From assembly GCA_017999985.1 (NCBI GenBank), contig JAGNKU010000001.1:62001-126000 (forward strand): DNA of 64,000 nucleotides, read 5' to 3'. The stretch's first letter is position 1. Each line of letters starts with the position of its first letter. Shown in pieces: positions 1 to 8,547 of the stretch. The stretch is from Phycisphaerae bacterium (GTDB taxonomy: Bacteria > Planctomycetota > Phycisphaerae > UBA1845 > Fen-1342). Position numbers and translations under genes: made by a program. The notes below the pieces were generated by a model. It ran no database searches. It saw nothing but the letters and a program-made list of their open reading frames with translations, and was not told the origin of the DNA.

Positions 1-161
1 TCCGCGGCTGCGTCGTTGCTGGCCAGGTCCATCTGACGGCCGACGCCTGATCGGCCGGGGGCTGGCCGGCGCGCCGGTGCCCTTATGCCCACATTCCCTT
101 ATGATCCGCGGATCAGCCGGACCCGACGGCCCGGCACGAACGCGTTGCTCCGGACAGGCAC
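1..161. other. left edge, no complete gene
   Basis: Nothing complete is encoded here. On the plus strand, frame 3 reads as a short tail (GCVVAGQVHLTADA) ending at a TGA at 48-50. This could be the last codons of an upstream gene, but 15 codons are too few to judge. The rest is presumably the leader of the ROK kinase gene. No strong promoter hexamers or ribosome binding site stand out. Confidence 0.3.
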
Positions 162-1118
162 ATGACGGCGACGTATACCATCGGTATCGATCTCGGCGGC
201 ACCAATATCAAGGGCGGCGTCTGTGACGCGCATAGCGCGCTGATCGCCCGGCACTCCATTGACACGCAGGCCGAGCGCGGCCCCGACCACGTCATCCGCC
301 GCATGGCCGAACTCGTCGACGAGCTGCGTCGGCGCGCCAAGTTGGACCCCGCGCAAGTCGCGGGCGTCGGGGTGGGCGCCCCCGGGCCGATGTCTCACAA
401 ACGGGGAGTGGTCTACCACGCTCCCAATCTGCCCGGCTTCGTGGAAATCCCGCTCCGCGACCGCATGCAGGCGGCCACCGGGTTCCGCAGCGTGATTGAG
501 AACGACGCCAACGCCGCCGCCTATGGCGAGTTCGCCGCCGGTGCCGGACGTGACGTGCGCGACATGGTGATGCTCACGCTCGGAACGGGCATTGGTGGTG
601 GCATCATCCTCGACGGCCAGCTTTGCCGCGGCTACTTCGACAACGCCGGCGAAGTCGGGCACACGCTGGTCGTCCCCAATGGCCGTGCCTGCCCGTGCGG
701 CCAACACGGGTGCCTCGAACGCTATGCCTCCGCCAATGCCGTCGCGGAGCGTCTCGCCGAAGCGGTCACCGCCGGCGAGGATTCCATTCTGAAGCCGAAA
801 GTCCTGGCGCACACCGCCTTCGACGCCCGGGACGTGCTGGCCGCCATCGATCAGGGGGATACGCTGGCGGCCCGCATCTGGGACGAGACGTGTTTCTACC
901 TGGCGCTCTCCGTGGTGAACCTCCAGCACGTGCTGAACCCGGAGCTGGTGGTGTTCGCCGGCGGGCTGATCAACGCCGGACAGCGTCTGCTGAGCTTGGT
1001 GCAGCATCACTTCGAGCGCTTGAGCTGGAAGATCGCCCCGGATCAACCGCGGATCGCACTCGCGACGCTGGGAACGGACGCGGGGACCATCGGCGCTGCG
1101 GTCCTCGCCCGGCCGTAG
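162..1118 (+). CDS. ROK-family sugar kinase (glucokinase-like)
   Basis: A 318-residue ROK protein, probably a cytoplasmic ATP-dependent hexose kinase such as glucokinase. The N-terminus has the phosphate-binding DLGGTN motif (about residues 10-15). A central GTGIGGG loop follows, then the ROK zinc motif CPCGQHGCLE with Cys177, Cys179 and Cys184. Family length is typically 300-320 residues. No helix-turn-helix precedes the kinase domain, so it is an enzyme rather than a ROK repressor. The ATG at 162 directly precedes the kinase fold; the ribosome binding site is weak. It converges on the YwaF-like gene with only 2 bp between the stops. The substrate cannot be read from the sequence. Confidence 0.93.
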   Translation: MTATYTIGIDLGGTNIKGGVCDAHSALIARHSIDTQAERGPDHVIRRMAELVDELRRRAKLDPAQVAGVGVGAPGPMSHKRGVVYHAPNLPGFVEIPLRDRMQAATGFRSVIENDANAAAYGEFAAGAGRDVRDMVMLTLGTGIGGGIILDGQLCRGYFDNAGEVGHTLVVPNGRACPCGQHGCLERYASANAVAERLAEAVTAGEDSILKPKVLAHTAFDARDVLAAIDQGDTLAARIWDETCFYLALSVVNLQHVLNPELVVFAGGLINAGQRLLSLVQHHFERLSWKIAPDQPRIALATLGTDAGTIGAAVLARP

Positions 1119-1120
1119 GC

Positions 1121-1888
1121 TCAGTGCGCAGCCCATCGCGACCCCTGGCGCGCCACACGCGCCGCGATCCAGAACGGCGCGTAGCAGAGCAGGATCAGGC
1201 CGGTCGCCACCACTGCCAGCCAGAGCAGCGTCCACGGCCGCGGCCCCAGCAGGTCAAAGAGCGAGGGTCTGGCCGGATTCGCGCATAAGTACATGTAGTT
1301 CGCACCGAGTCCCCAATCGACCAGCCCGACGACGATCGCCAGTGCCAGCGTCACCAGCCACACGCGCACCGGCGCGCCCGGCTGAAGCCGCATGTGCAGG
1401 CCGAACGTCATCACCAACACGCCGACTACGATCGCCCCGTGCAACACGAAATACCGTACGCAATCAGGGCTGTAGGCCGCGGTCGTCACGTCCGGCGTGA
1501 GCAGCGCCTGCGAAGTTCCCCCCAGACCCCACACACACGCCAGTTCATACAGCAGCTGCGAAGCCCGATTGGACTTCGCCCGTCGCCCGACCCCGATCAA
1601 CGCCACCGCGGTTGTGAGCACCGCGATATCACACAGGTGCAGCGGCAACGATTCCTGCAACGACCACACGCCGCCGATGACCCGCCCGATCTGCGCCACC
1701 ACGGCCCCGATGAGCAGGACGGCCGCGAGCGCCCAGCACACGCCGCGCCGCACACCCGGACGGTCAGCTCCGCGTCGCAGCAACAGGGAAAGTATGACCG
1801 CAGCCCCCGCGATGGCGGCCAGCGCAGCCCAGTGCACCGGGCTGAACGCCACGAATTCGCCGCCGCCAGCTTGCCCCAGAATCTCCAT
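1121..1888 (-). CDS. YwaF/TIGR02206-type membrane protein
   Basis: An integral membrane protein of about 255 residues with six to seven predicted helices, resembling the YwaF (TIGR02206) family of unknown function. Typical traits are an aromatic and His-rich N-terminal helix (FSPVHW), the segment LPLHLCDIA in the third helix, and a C-terminal helix with two tryptophans. I start at the ATG at 1888. Upstream in-frame codons up to 1927 offer only a TTG and add a segment that does not look like protein. The preceding gene on this strand stops at 1950, so the two may be co-transcribed. Confidence 0.8.
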   Translation of the reverse strand: MEILGQAGGGEFVAFSPVHWAALAAIAGAAVILSLLLRRGADRPGVRRGVCWALAAVLLIGAVVAQIGRVIGGVWSLQESLPLHLCDIAVLTTAVALIGVGRRAKSNRASQLLYELACVWGLGGTSQALLTPDVTTAAYSPDCVRYFVLHGAIVVGVLVMTFGLHMRLQPGAPVRVWLVTLALAIVVGLVDWGLGANYMYLCANPARPSLFDLLGPRPWTLLWLAVVATGLILLCYAPFWIAARVARQGSRWAAH

Positions 1889-1949
1889 GCCGCCGGATAT
1901 GGTGGCCGATGCCCCGGGCCGCGACAACCGCCTTGGCGCGGGGACTCAC

Positions 1950-2474
1950 TTAGCCCCCCGCGAGCGTCCGCGCCACGGCATGTCGCACCGCGGCGAGTCG
2001 CTGCGCGCCCCGCTGGCCGATCGCCAGGACCAGCAGGTCCGCGGTCGCTTGGGGAATCTGACCCAGGTGTTGCTGAAACGAAAGGTCGTCCAGCTCTTTC
2101 TCTTCCGACGGGACCACGTCTTCGTTGACGCCCCCGAAGAGCGTGAAGGAGATCATGGCCAAAGGCCCACTACGCCCCGGCCGGGCGAGGGCCACATCCC
2201 AGTCCTCCAGCCGCAGCTTGCCCGCCGCCACTGCGTCGCGCAGCGCGACGTATTCCTCCGCCAGTGTCGGCCAGACCAGGTCAACCCCGCCGAACAGCGT
2301 GAAGAATGTGTACTGCGAGCCCACCCGGTCCTGTGGCCGCTGCTGCTGGACCTGTAGCAGGTGGGTTGCGGTCGGCGGCCGACGCAAATCCATGCCGCCG
2401 AAGACCGTGATGAAGAAGTCCCGCCCGGTCACGAGCTGTCCGGCATGGCTGCCGAAGATGCAAAGATGGGCCAT
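1950..2474 (-). CDS. hypothetical protein with three FGG repeats
   Basis: A 174-residue protein of unknown function. It contains three spaced copies of a short beta-type motif: FITVFGGMDLRRP, FFTLFGGVDLVWP and SFTLFGGVNE. The second and third are separated by a helical stretch. FGG-type repeats recall the C-terminal beta-helix of LiaF/DUF2154 and SHOCT-linked proteins, but I cannot assign the family. The ATG at 2474 is preceded by GAGGTG at good spacing; a longer frame exists upstream but reads like non-coding sequence. It has no signal peptide or membrane helix. It is divergent from gyrA and lies 61 bp upstream of the YwaF-like gene on the same strand. Confidence 0.65.
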   Translation of the reverse strand: MAHLCIFGSHAGQLVTGRDFFITVFGGMDLRRPPTATHLLQVQQQRPQDRVGSQYTFFTLFGGVDLVWPTLAEEYVALRDAVAAGKLRLEDWDVALARPGRSGPLAMISFTLFGGVNEDVVPSEEKELDDLSFQQHLGQIPQATADLLVLAIGQRGAQRLAAVRHAVARTLAGG

Positions 2475-2652
2475 CGCGCACCTCACGCCGCCGGCGGCGG
2501 CACCGACCTCCACTACGGGATTCGCGACATCGCCGCCGTTATTCTGCCCGATCCCCAAGCCGGTGGAAACCGCGCTCGGCGACGCGCTTCGGGACCGCGC
2601 AAAACCCGCCGAAAACGGGGCGTGGCCGCGTTGTCCAGGACGCCCGTCGCCC

Positions 2653-2681
2653 TGTAAATCCACCCGCATTCAGGCTATAAT
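2653..2681 (+). promoter_or_regulatory. candidate sigma-70 promoter for gyrA
   Basis: An exact TATAAT at 2676-2681 lies 17 bp after TGTAAA (2653-2658), which matches TTGACA at three of six positions. A perfect AT-rich -10 element in such GC-rich sequence is noteworthy. It gives a leader of about 115 nt ahead of gyrA. Confidence 0.5.
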
Positions 2682-2802
2682 TCGCCCGATTCTTTGGACG
2701 CCGGTGGCCGCCTGGAATCAGTCCCCGCTTCCGGTCATTCCTTGGGCGCGTGACGCGTAGCGTGCCCGCCGCACCGGGCCTGTTCAGGCGTGTGGAGCCA
2801 AG

Positions 2803-5430
2803 ATGAGCGACACGGAGAAATTGGCGAGCCAGAACATCCCCACCCCCATCTCGCAGGAGATGCAGGAATCGTACCTGACGTACGCCATGAGCGTGATCAT
2901 GGCCCGGGCGCTGCCCGACGTGCGCGACGGGCTGAAGCCCTCGCAGCGGCGCATCCTGGTCGCCATGCACGACCTCAACCTGCGTCCCACCGCCAAGCAT
3001 CGCAAGTGCGCCAAGATCTGCGGCGACACCAGCGGCAACTATCACCCGCATGGCGAAGGCGTCATTTACCCCACCCTGGTCCGGCTTGGCCAGGAGTGGA
3101 GCATGCGGCACAGCCTCGTTGATCCGCAGGGCAACTTCGGCAGCATCGACGGCGACCCCCCGGCCGCCATGCGGTACACCGAGGCCCGCCTGGCCGGCCC
3201 GGCCGAGGACATGCTCACGGACCTCGAAGAGGAAACCGTCGATTTCGAGGACAACTACGACGGCACACGCCGGGAGCCGGTCGTGCTGCCCAGCAAGTTT
3301 CCCAACCTGCTGGTCAACGGTGCCGAAGGCATCGCGGTCGGCATGGCCACGCGCCTGCTGCCGCATAACCTGAACGAAGTGTGCGACGCGATCATCGCCA
3401 GCCTCGATGACCCCGCAATCACCACGGCCGAGCTGATGAAGCACCTGCCCGGCCCGGATTTTCCCACCGGCGGCGTGATCTGCGGGACCGAGGGCATCCG
3501 CGAAGCCTATGAGACCGGCCGGGGCTCGCTGGTCGTGCGGGGCAAGATGCACCTCGAGGACACGAAATCCGGGCGCGTCCAGATCATCGTGGACGAGATC
3601 CCCTACGGCGTCCTCCTGCCGACCATCAAGGACCGCCTGCTCGAGGCCATCCACGACGGCACCATCAAGGGCATCGACGACGTCCGCGACGAGTCGGGCC
3701 GCGAGCGGCTGGTCCGCCTCGTGATCGTGCTGAAGAAGGACGCCAACGCCCAGGTGGTGATGAACCAGTTGTGGCAGTACACCCCGCTGCAGAGCACCCT
3801 GCACGCGCTGAACATCGTGCTGGTCAACCGCGTGCCGCGGACCCTGAACCTGCGGCAGCTCATCGAACACTTCGTGCGGCACCGCATCGAGGTCATCCGG
3901 CGGCGCACGGCGTACCGGCTGCGCAAGGCCCGCCAGCGCGCCCACGTGCTCGAAGGCCTGATCCTCGCGGTCGCCGACATCGACGGCATCATCCAACTGA
4001 TCAAGGAATCGCCGGACGTCGATGCGGCCCGGCAGCGCTTGATGGCGCGCCCCCTGCGGCTGAGCGAGGCCGCGACCGTCCGCAAGCTGCTGCCCGCGCT
4101 GTTCGTCGAGCGCGCCACGTCGACCGACCAGCACCTGACGCGCACGCAGGCGGACGCGATCCTTGCGATGCAATTGCGCCGGCTGACCGGCCTGGAGATC
4201 GAGCAACTGGCGCAGGAATACGCCGGCCTCGTCGAGGAGATCGCCGATTACGAGCTGATCCTGAGCGACGAGCGGCGCGTGCGCGACATCATCGCCGAGG
4301 ACCTCCGCGAGTTGAAGGACAAGTACGGCGAGCCGCGGCGCACGACGATCGGCGGCGCCGTCGGCACGCTCGAAATGGAGCAGCTCGTCGCGCGCGAAGA
4401 CGTCGTCGTCACCATCTCCCACGAAGGCTACATCAAGCGCGTCCCGGCCGACACGTACCGCGAGCAGGGCCGCGGCGGGCGCGGCGTGCGTGGCACCGAG
4501 AACAAGGACGGTGATTTCATCGAGCAGATGCGCGTCTGCTCGACGCACGACTACCTGCTGATCTTCACGAATCGCGGGCGCGTCTACTGGCTGCGCGTGT
4601 ATGACATTCCGAGCATGTCGCGGACCAGCCGCGGCCGTTCGCTCGCCAACGCCATCACCATGCAGGGCAACGAGCACCAGATGGCCGTGCTCGCGGTGAA
4701 GGCGTTCGAGGAGAAGTACGTCTTTTTCGCCACGGAGAAGGGCGTCGTGAAGAAAACGCCCCTGACCGCGTTTTCCAACCCGCGTCCGAGCGGCATCCTC
4801 GCCCTGACGCTCGATCCGGACGACTCGCTGGTGAAGGTATCGCTCACCGACGGCAACCAGGAGATCGTCCTCGGCACGCGGCAGGGCATGGCCTGCCGCT
4901 TCAATGAATCCGACGTCCGCGCCATGGGCCGCACCGCCCGGGGCGTCCGGGGCATCACCCTCGGCCGCGACGACGTGGTCGTCGACATGGTGGTCATCGA
5001 GCCGGGCATGAGCGTCCTCACCGTCTGCGAGAACGGCTACGGCAAACGCACCGACGTCGAGGAATACCGCCTGACGCACCGCGGCGGCAAGGGCGTCATC
5101 AACATCCGGGCCACCGAGCGCAACGGCCCGGTCGTCGCCCTGCGCGCCGTCACCGACGATGATTCGCTGATCCTGATCACCGCCGGCGGCAACCTCATGC
5201 GCATGCCGCTCGATGAACTCCGCGAGATCGGCCGCGCCACGCAGGGTGTGCGTCTGATCCGCCTCGACGAAGGCGACAAGGTCGTCGCCGTCGCCCGCGT
5301 TGTCAGCGACCAGGAAGAACGCGCCGTCACCGGCGAACCCGAGCCCGCGCCCGAGGCTCCGCCCGCCGCCGAGAATGGTGCGCCGCCGCCGCCGAACGCT
5401 GCGCCCGATAACGGCGCACCCGAGCCGTAG
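2803..5430 (+). CDS. gyrA: DNA gyrase subunit A
   Basis: An 875-residue type IIA topoisomerase breakage-reunion subunit. The winged-helix and tower region covers about residues 10-490, with catalytic Tyr125 in AAMRYTEARL. Six C-terminal beta-pinwheel blades follow (about 510-835), then an acidic Pro/Ala tail. RGGKG in the pinwheel is a GyrA-box variant lacking the first Gln, which still favours GyrA over ParC. Length fits GyrA (about 820-880). In the quinolone region the sequence reads HPHGEGVIYP, so Gly86 and Pro90 replace the Ser83 and Asp87 of E. coli. It is monocistronic or paired with the following PPIase gene; hairpins lie after the stop. gyrB is not in the window. Confidence 0.97.
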   Translation: MSDTEKLASQNIPTPISQEMQESYLTYAMSVIMARALPDVRDGLKPSQRRILVAMHDLNLRPTAKHRKCAKICGDTSGNYHPHGEGVIYPTLVRLGQEWSMRHSLVDPQGNFGSIDGDPPAAMRYTEARLAGPAEDMLTDLEEETVDFEDNYDGTRREPVVLPSKFPNLLVNGAEGIAVGMATRLLPHNLNEVCDAIIASLDDPAITTAELMKHLPGPDFPTGGVICGTEGIREAYETGRGSLVVRGKMHLEDTKSGRVQIIVDEIPYGVLLPTIKDRLLEAIHDGTIKGIDDVRDESGRERLVRLVIVLKKDANAQVVMNQLWQYTPLQSTLHALNIVLVNRVPRTLNLRQLIEHFVRHRIEVIRRRTAYRLRKARQRAHVLEGLILAVADIDGIIQLIKESPDVDAARQRLMARPLRLSEAATVRKLLPALFVERATSTDQHLTRTQADAILAMQLRRLTGLEIEQLAQEYAGLVEEIADYELILSDERRVRDIIAEDLRELKDKYGEPRRTTIGGAVGTLEMEQLVAREDVVVTISHEGYIKRVPADTYREQGRGGRGVRGTENKDGDFIEQMRVCSTHDYLLIFTNRGRVYWLRVYDIPSMSRTSRGRSLANAITMQGNEHQMAVLAVKAFEEKYVFFATEKGVVKKTPLTAFSNPRPSGILALTLDPDDSLVKVSLTDGNQEIVLGTRQGMACRFNESDVRAMGRTARGVRGITLGRDDVVVDMVVIEPGMSVLTVCENGYGKRTDVEEYRLTHRGGKGVINIRATERNGPVVALRAVTDDDSLILITAGGNLMRMPLDELREIGRATQGVRLIRLDEGDKVVAVARVVSDQEERAVTGEPEPAPEAPPAAENGAPPPPNAAPDNGAPEP

Positions 5431-5446
5431 CCGGCCGCGCGGGCTT

Positions 5447-5473
5447 GCGTACCGCCACCTGCCGTGGGTACGC
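5447..5473 (+). terminator. candidate intrinsic terminator after gyrA
   Basis: The inverted repeat GCGTACC (5447-5453) and GGTACGC (5467-5473) is followed by TTTGAGTCTT. It starts 16 bp after the gyrA stop. The T-run is interrupted, so termination may be partial. Confidence 0.45.
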
Positions 5474-5483
5474 TTTGAGTCTT

Positions 5484-5502
5484 GCCGCGCCTCGAGCGCG
5501 GC
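5484..5502 (+). repeat. short perfect hairpin in front of the PPIase gene
   Basis: GCCGCGC, a five-base loop CTCGA, then GCGCGGC forms a perfect 7-bp stem. It sits 10 bp after the gyrA terminator candidate and 19 bp before the next start codon. It could be a second terminator element or could structure the translation start. Confidence 0.4.
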
Positions 5503-5521
5503 GTCACCGTGAACTGACAGG

Positions 5522-6682
5522 ATGAAAGGCAAGCTCATGACCCGTTGGATGACTCTGATGGTGCTGCTGGCCGTCGTGCCGGCGTTGTTGGCCCAGGAAC
5601 CGAAAAAGGAAGAGACGATGACCGAGGAGCAGAAGGCCGGGCTGAAGAAACTCCAGGAACTCCAGGCCGCCAGCTCCCAGCCCGCCGCGCCGGCCGCGGT
5701 CGACAAGAAGGTCTACGTCAAGCTGGAAACCAGCCTCGGCGACATCGTGCTGGAGCTCGACGGCGAGAAGGCCCCCATCTCGACCAAGAACTTCGTCGAT
5801 TATGTCGACGCGGGCTTCTACAACGGCACGATCTTCCACCGCGTGATGAGCAACTTCATGATCCAGGGCGGCGGCTACCTGCCCGACCTCACGGAGAAGC
5901 AGGACGGCCTGCGGCCGCCGATCAAGAACGAATGGCAGAACGGGCTGAAGAACGTCCGCGGCACGATCGCCATGGCCCGCACGCAGGTCGCCGACTCGGC
6001 TACCGCGCAGTTCTTCATCAACGTCGTTGACAACGGCGCGCTGGATCAGCCGCGCGACGGCGCGGCCTACGCCGTTTTCGGCAAGGTGGTCGGCGGCATG
6101 GACACCGTGGACAAGATCCGCAACACGCCGGTGCACAGCGACCCGAAGCTCCCGATGGGGCCGGTGGTCCCGACCGAACCCGTGATCATCAAGGCCGCCA
6201 AGCGCGCCGACGCCGCCGAGGGCGCAAAGCTCGCCCAGGAGGCCGCCGCCGCCGCCGCCAAGGCCGAGGCCGAAGCCAAGGCCGCCGGCGAAAAACAGCT
6301 CGCCGACTTCCTGGGGAAGGTCGAGCAGGAGACCGGCAAGAAGATCGAGAAGACACCGTCCGGGCTGATGTACGTCATCCTTAAGGAAGGCGCGGGCCCC
6401 TCGCCGAGGCCGGTGGATACCGTTGAAGTCCACTACACCGGCACGTTCCTCGATGGCAAGAAGTTCGACAGCTCGGTCGATCGCGGCCAGCCCGCCAAGT
6501 TCCAGCTCAACCGCGTCATCAAGGGCTGGACCGAAGGTGTAGGGCTCATGAAGGTCGGCGAGAAGCGCAAGCTGATCATCCCGTCCGATCTGGCCTACGG
6601 CCCCGCCGGCCGCCCGGGCATCCCGCCGAACTCGACGCTGGTCTTCGACATCGAGCTGCTCGGCGTGACCCCGCAGCCGTAA
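5522..6682 (+). CDS. secreted cyclophilin-FKBP fusion (dual-family PPIase)
   Basis: A 386-residue prolyl cis-trans isomerase with two unrelated isomerase folds. A signal peptide (about 1-24, ending near LLAQ, no lipobox) exports it. A cyclophilin domain follows at about 62-225, with the core [14 protein letters not shown] and an [16 protein letters not shown] segment. A charged Ala/Lys helix (about 226-270) links it to an FKBP domain at about 280-384, with [18 protein letters not shown] and [16 protein letters not shown]. It probably folds exported proteins in the periplasm. ATG 5522 is used; the internal ATG at 5537 would still leave a signal peptide. Single-domain PPIases of about 170-250 residues are the rule, so the fusion is unusual. 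Confidence 0.9.
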   Translation: MKGKLMTRWMTLMVLLAVVPALLAQEPKKEETMTEEQKAGLKKLQELQAASSQPAAPAAVDKKVYVKLETSLGDIVLELDGEKAPISTKNFVDYVDAGFYNGTIFHRVMSNFMIQGGGYLPDLTEKQDGLRPPIKNEWQNGLKNVRGTIAMARTQVADSATAQFFINVVDNGALDQPRDGAAYAVFGKVVGGMDTVDKIRNTPVHSDPKLPMGPVVPTEPVIIKAAKRADAAEGAKLAQEAAAAAAKAEAEAKAAGEKQLADFLGKVEQETGKKIEKTPSGLMYVILKEGAGPSPRPVDTVEVHYTGTFLDGKKFDSSVDRGQPAKFQLNRVIKGWTEGVGLMKVGEKRKLIIPSDLAYGPAGRPGIPPNSTLVFDIELLGVTPQP

Positions 6683-6752
6683 ACGCGTAACTCCGCTTCC
6701 GCTCACGGAAGGAGCCGGGAGAGGGTTGCGTCGTTGCGTGCCATGACCTTCT

Positions 6753-6781
6753 GCGGCGTCGAACACACGTTTCGACGCCGC
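6753..6781. terminator. bidirectional hairpin between convergent genes
   Basis: GCGGCGTCGAA (6753-6763) and TTCGACGCCGC (6771-6781) form a perfect 11-bp stem with a 7-nt loop, followed on the plus strand by TCTCTTG. It lies between the convergent stops of the PPIase gene (6682) and nadC (6795), where a shared terminator is expected. A smaller hairpin, CTTCCG-ctca-CGGAAG, sits closer to the PPIase stop. Confidence 0.6.
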
Positions 6782-6794
6782 TCTCTTGCGCGCT

Positions 6795-7688
6795 CTACAT
6801 ATCCAGCCCGATGTCGAGGCCCGGCGCCGAATGCGTCAGCGCACCCACCGAGATGCGCTCCACGCCCGTGGCGGCCACCTGTGCCACGGTTTCCAGTGTG
6901 ATGCCCCCGCTCGCTTCCAGCGCCAACTTGCCGCGCAGGCTGTGCGCATCCCGGAGCGCGACCGCCGCCCGCAACTGCTCGAGCGTGAAGTTGTCCAGCA
7001 GCACGATGTCCACGTCCGGCACGCGGCAGACTTCCGCCAGTTGCTCCAGGGTATCCACCTCCACCTCGATGAAGGCCGGCGTGTTCGTGATACGGCCGAG
7101 CTGTTCTTCGAGTGTCGCGGCCAGGCGCTCGACGGGAATCCCCGCGAGATGGTTGTCCTTGATCAGCACCGCGTCGTACAGGCCGATGCGGTGATTGTGT
7201 CCGCCCGCGACCCGCACCGCGTATTTGTCCAGTTGCCGCCAGCCGGGGATGGTCTTGCGCGTGTCGAGAATCTTCACGGTCGGCGCGACCTGTTGCGCGG
7301 CCTCGACATATTGCCGTGTCAACGTCGCCACCCCGCTCAACCGTCCGAGAAAATTCAGCAGCGTCCGCTCCACCGCGAGCACCGCTGCCAGCGACCCGCG
7401 CACGGTCGCCACGCAGGCCCCCGCCGTGACCGCCGCTCCATCCTGCCACGCGTGCCCGTCGCGCTCGGCCGCGCTGAACTGCAACGGTTTTCCCAGTCGC
7501 TGGGCGAAGACCTCGCAGACGACCGGCCCCAGTGCCAGCCCGCAGATCACGCCCGCCCGTCGCGCCACCACCCGCGCCACGACGTCCACCGTCGCCTGCG
7601 GCAGGAGCGGCGCGGTGATGTCGCCCGCCGCGCCGAGGTCCTCTTCGCAGGCAATGTCAATGAGTTGCCGTGTCAATCGTGACCACAT
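6795..7688 (-). CDS. nadC: quinolinate phosphoribosyltransferase
   Basis: A nicotinate-nucleotide diphosphorylase (carboxylating) of 297 residues. It converts quinolinate and PRPP to NaMN in de novo NAD synthesis. Diagnostic features are DTRKTIPGWRQLDKYAV, GGHNHRIGLYDAVLIKDNH and EASGGI, which together build the PRPP and quinolinate sites of the type II PRTase barrel. Length matches the family. I choose ATG 7688, preceded by GGTGA; a GTG three codons earlier is possible. nadA and nadB are not nearby. It follows two crotonase genes on the same strand with about 45 bp spacing. Confidence 0.96.
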   Translation of the reverse strand: MWSRLTRQLIDIACEEDLGAAGDITAPLLPQATVDVVARVVARRAGVICGLALGPVVCEVFAQRLGKPLQFSAAERDGHAWQDGAAVTAGACVATVRGSLAAVLAVERTLLNFLGRLSGVATLTRQYVEAAQQVAPTVKILDTRKTIPGWRQLDKYAVRVAGGHNHRIGLYDAVLIKDNHLAGIPVERLAATLEEQLGRITNTPAFIEVEVDTLEQLAEVCRVPDVDIVLLDNFTLEQLRAAVALRDAHSLRGKLALEASGGITLETVAQVAATGVERISVGALTHSAPGLDIGLDM

Positions 7689-7733
7689 CGGCGTCACCAG
7701 CTTTCCGGCGGGCCGCTCGCGCGCGACGCCGCC

Positions 7734-8537
7734 TCACTGCCCCGTGAACCGCGGGGCCCGCTTGTCGAGAAACGCCGCCACCCCCTCGCGATGATCCGCC
7801 GTCCGTCCCGCCGTGGCCTGCAGATAGGCCTCGTATTCGAGCTGCTCGTCCAACGTGGCGGTGCAGGCATGGTTCAGCGCCCGCTTGGTCAGCGCCAGCG
7901 CCCGTGGCGGCAGCGCGGCCAGGCGGAGCGCCAGCTCGCGGGCCGTGGCCGCCAGCAGCGCATCGTCCACCACGCGATTGACCAGGCCCATCCGCAGGGC
8001 ATCCTCCGCCGAAACCGTCTCGCCCAGCAGGCACAGCTCCGACGCGCGCGCCAGGCCGACCTGCTGCACCAGCGCCCGCGCCGCCGCGCCGTCGGGCACC
8101 AGGCCGATCCCGACGAACGCCAGCTTGAAGTACGCGCTGCGCGCGCACACCCGCAGGTCAGCGGCCAGCGCAAAGCTGACGCCTGCACCGGCCGCAATGC
8201 CGTTGACCGCGGCGAGCACGGGCTTTTCCATCGTCCGGATGCGCAGCACCAGGGGGTTGATCTTGTCGCGGAGGTGCGCTCCCAGGTCCACCGCCTCGGT
8301 CCCGCCCGCCGTCATGCCCTGCAGTTCGCGCAGGTCCTGCCCGGCACAGAACCCCCGCCCCGCGCCGGTCAACACGACGCAGCGCACCGCATCATCTCGC
8401 TGCGCCTGGCGCAACGCGGCCCCCAGCTCCACGCTCATGTCCGCGTTGAACGCGTTCAGAACGTCCGGCCGGTTGAGCGTGACCGTCAACACGCCGTCGC
8501 CCGACTGAATCTGCACGGTCGCAAGCGCACTGGCCAT
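7734..8537 (-). CDS. enoyl-CoA hydratase/isomerase, PaaG-like
   Basis: A 267-residue crotonase-fold enzyme. The oxyanion-hole segment GRGFCAGQDL and the second loop NGIAAGAGVS are typical. The segment GLVPDGAAA places an Asp where PaaG-type isomerases have their catalytic acid, and the usual hydratase Glu pair is not evident. This points to a ring-opening or double-bond isomerase rather than a classical hydratase. The start is ATG 8537, 10 bp after the stop of the upstream crotonase; a longer frame only overlaps that gene. The substrate is unknown, and no other phenylacetate genes are present in the window. Confidence 0.85.
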   Translation of the reverse strand: MASALATVQIQSGDGVLTVTLNRPDVLNAFNADMSVELGAALRQAQRDDAVRCVVLTGAGRGFCAGQDLRELQGMTAGGTEAVDLGAHLRDKINPLVLRIRTMEKPVLAAVNGIAAGAGVSFALAADLRVCARSAYFKLAFVGIGLVPDGAAARALVQQVGLARASELCLLGETVSAEDALRMGLVNRVVDDALLAATARELALRLAALPPRALALTKRALNHACTATLDEQLEYEAYLQATAGRTADHREGVAAFLDKRAPRFTGQ

Positions 8538-8547
8538 CGGTGGATCC

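Noticed and set aside
2539-5706. Open frame of over 1000 codons antisense to gyrA
   Set aside because: Its product is Asp/Ala/Arg/His-rich with no domain, and gyrA on the other strand is unmistakable. Long antisense frames are expected in GC-rich genes.
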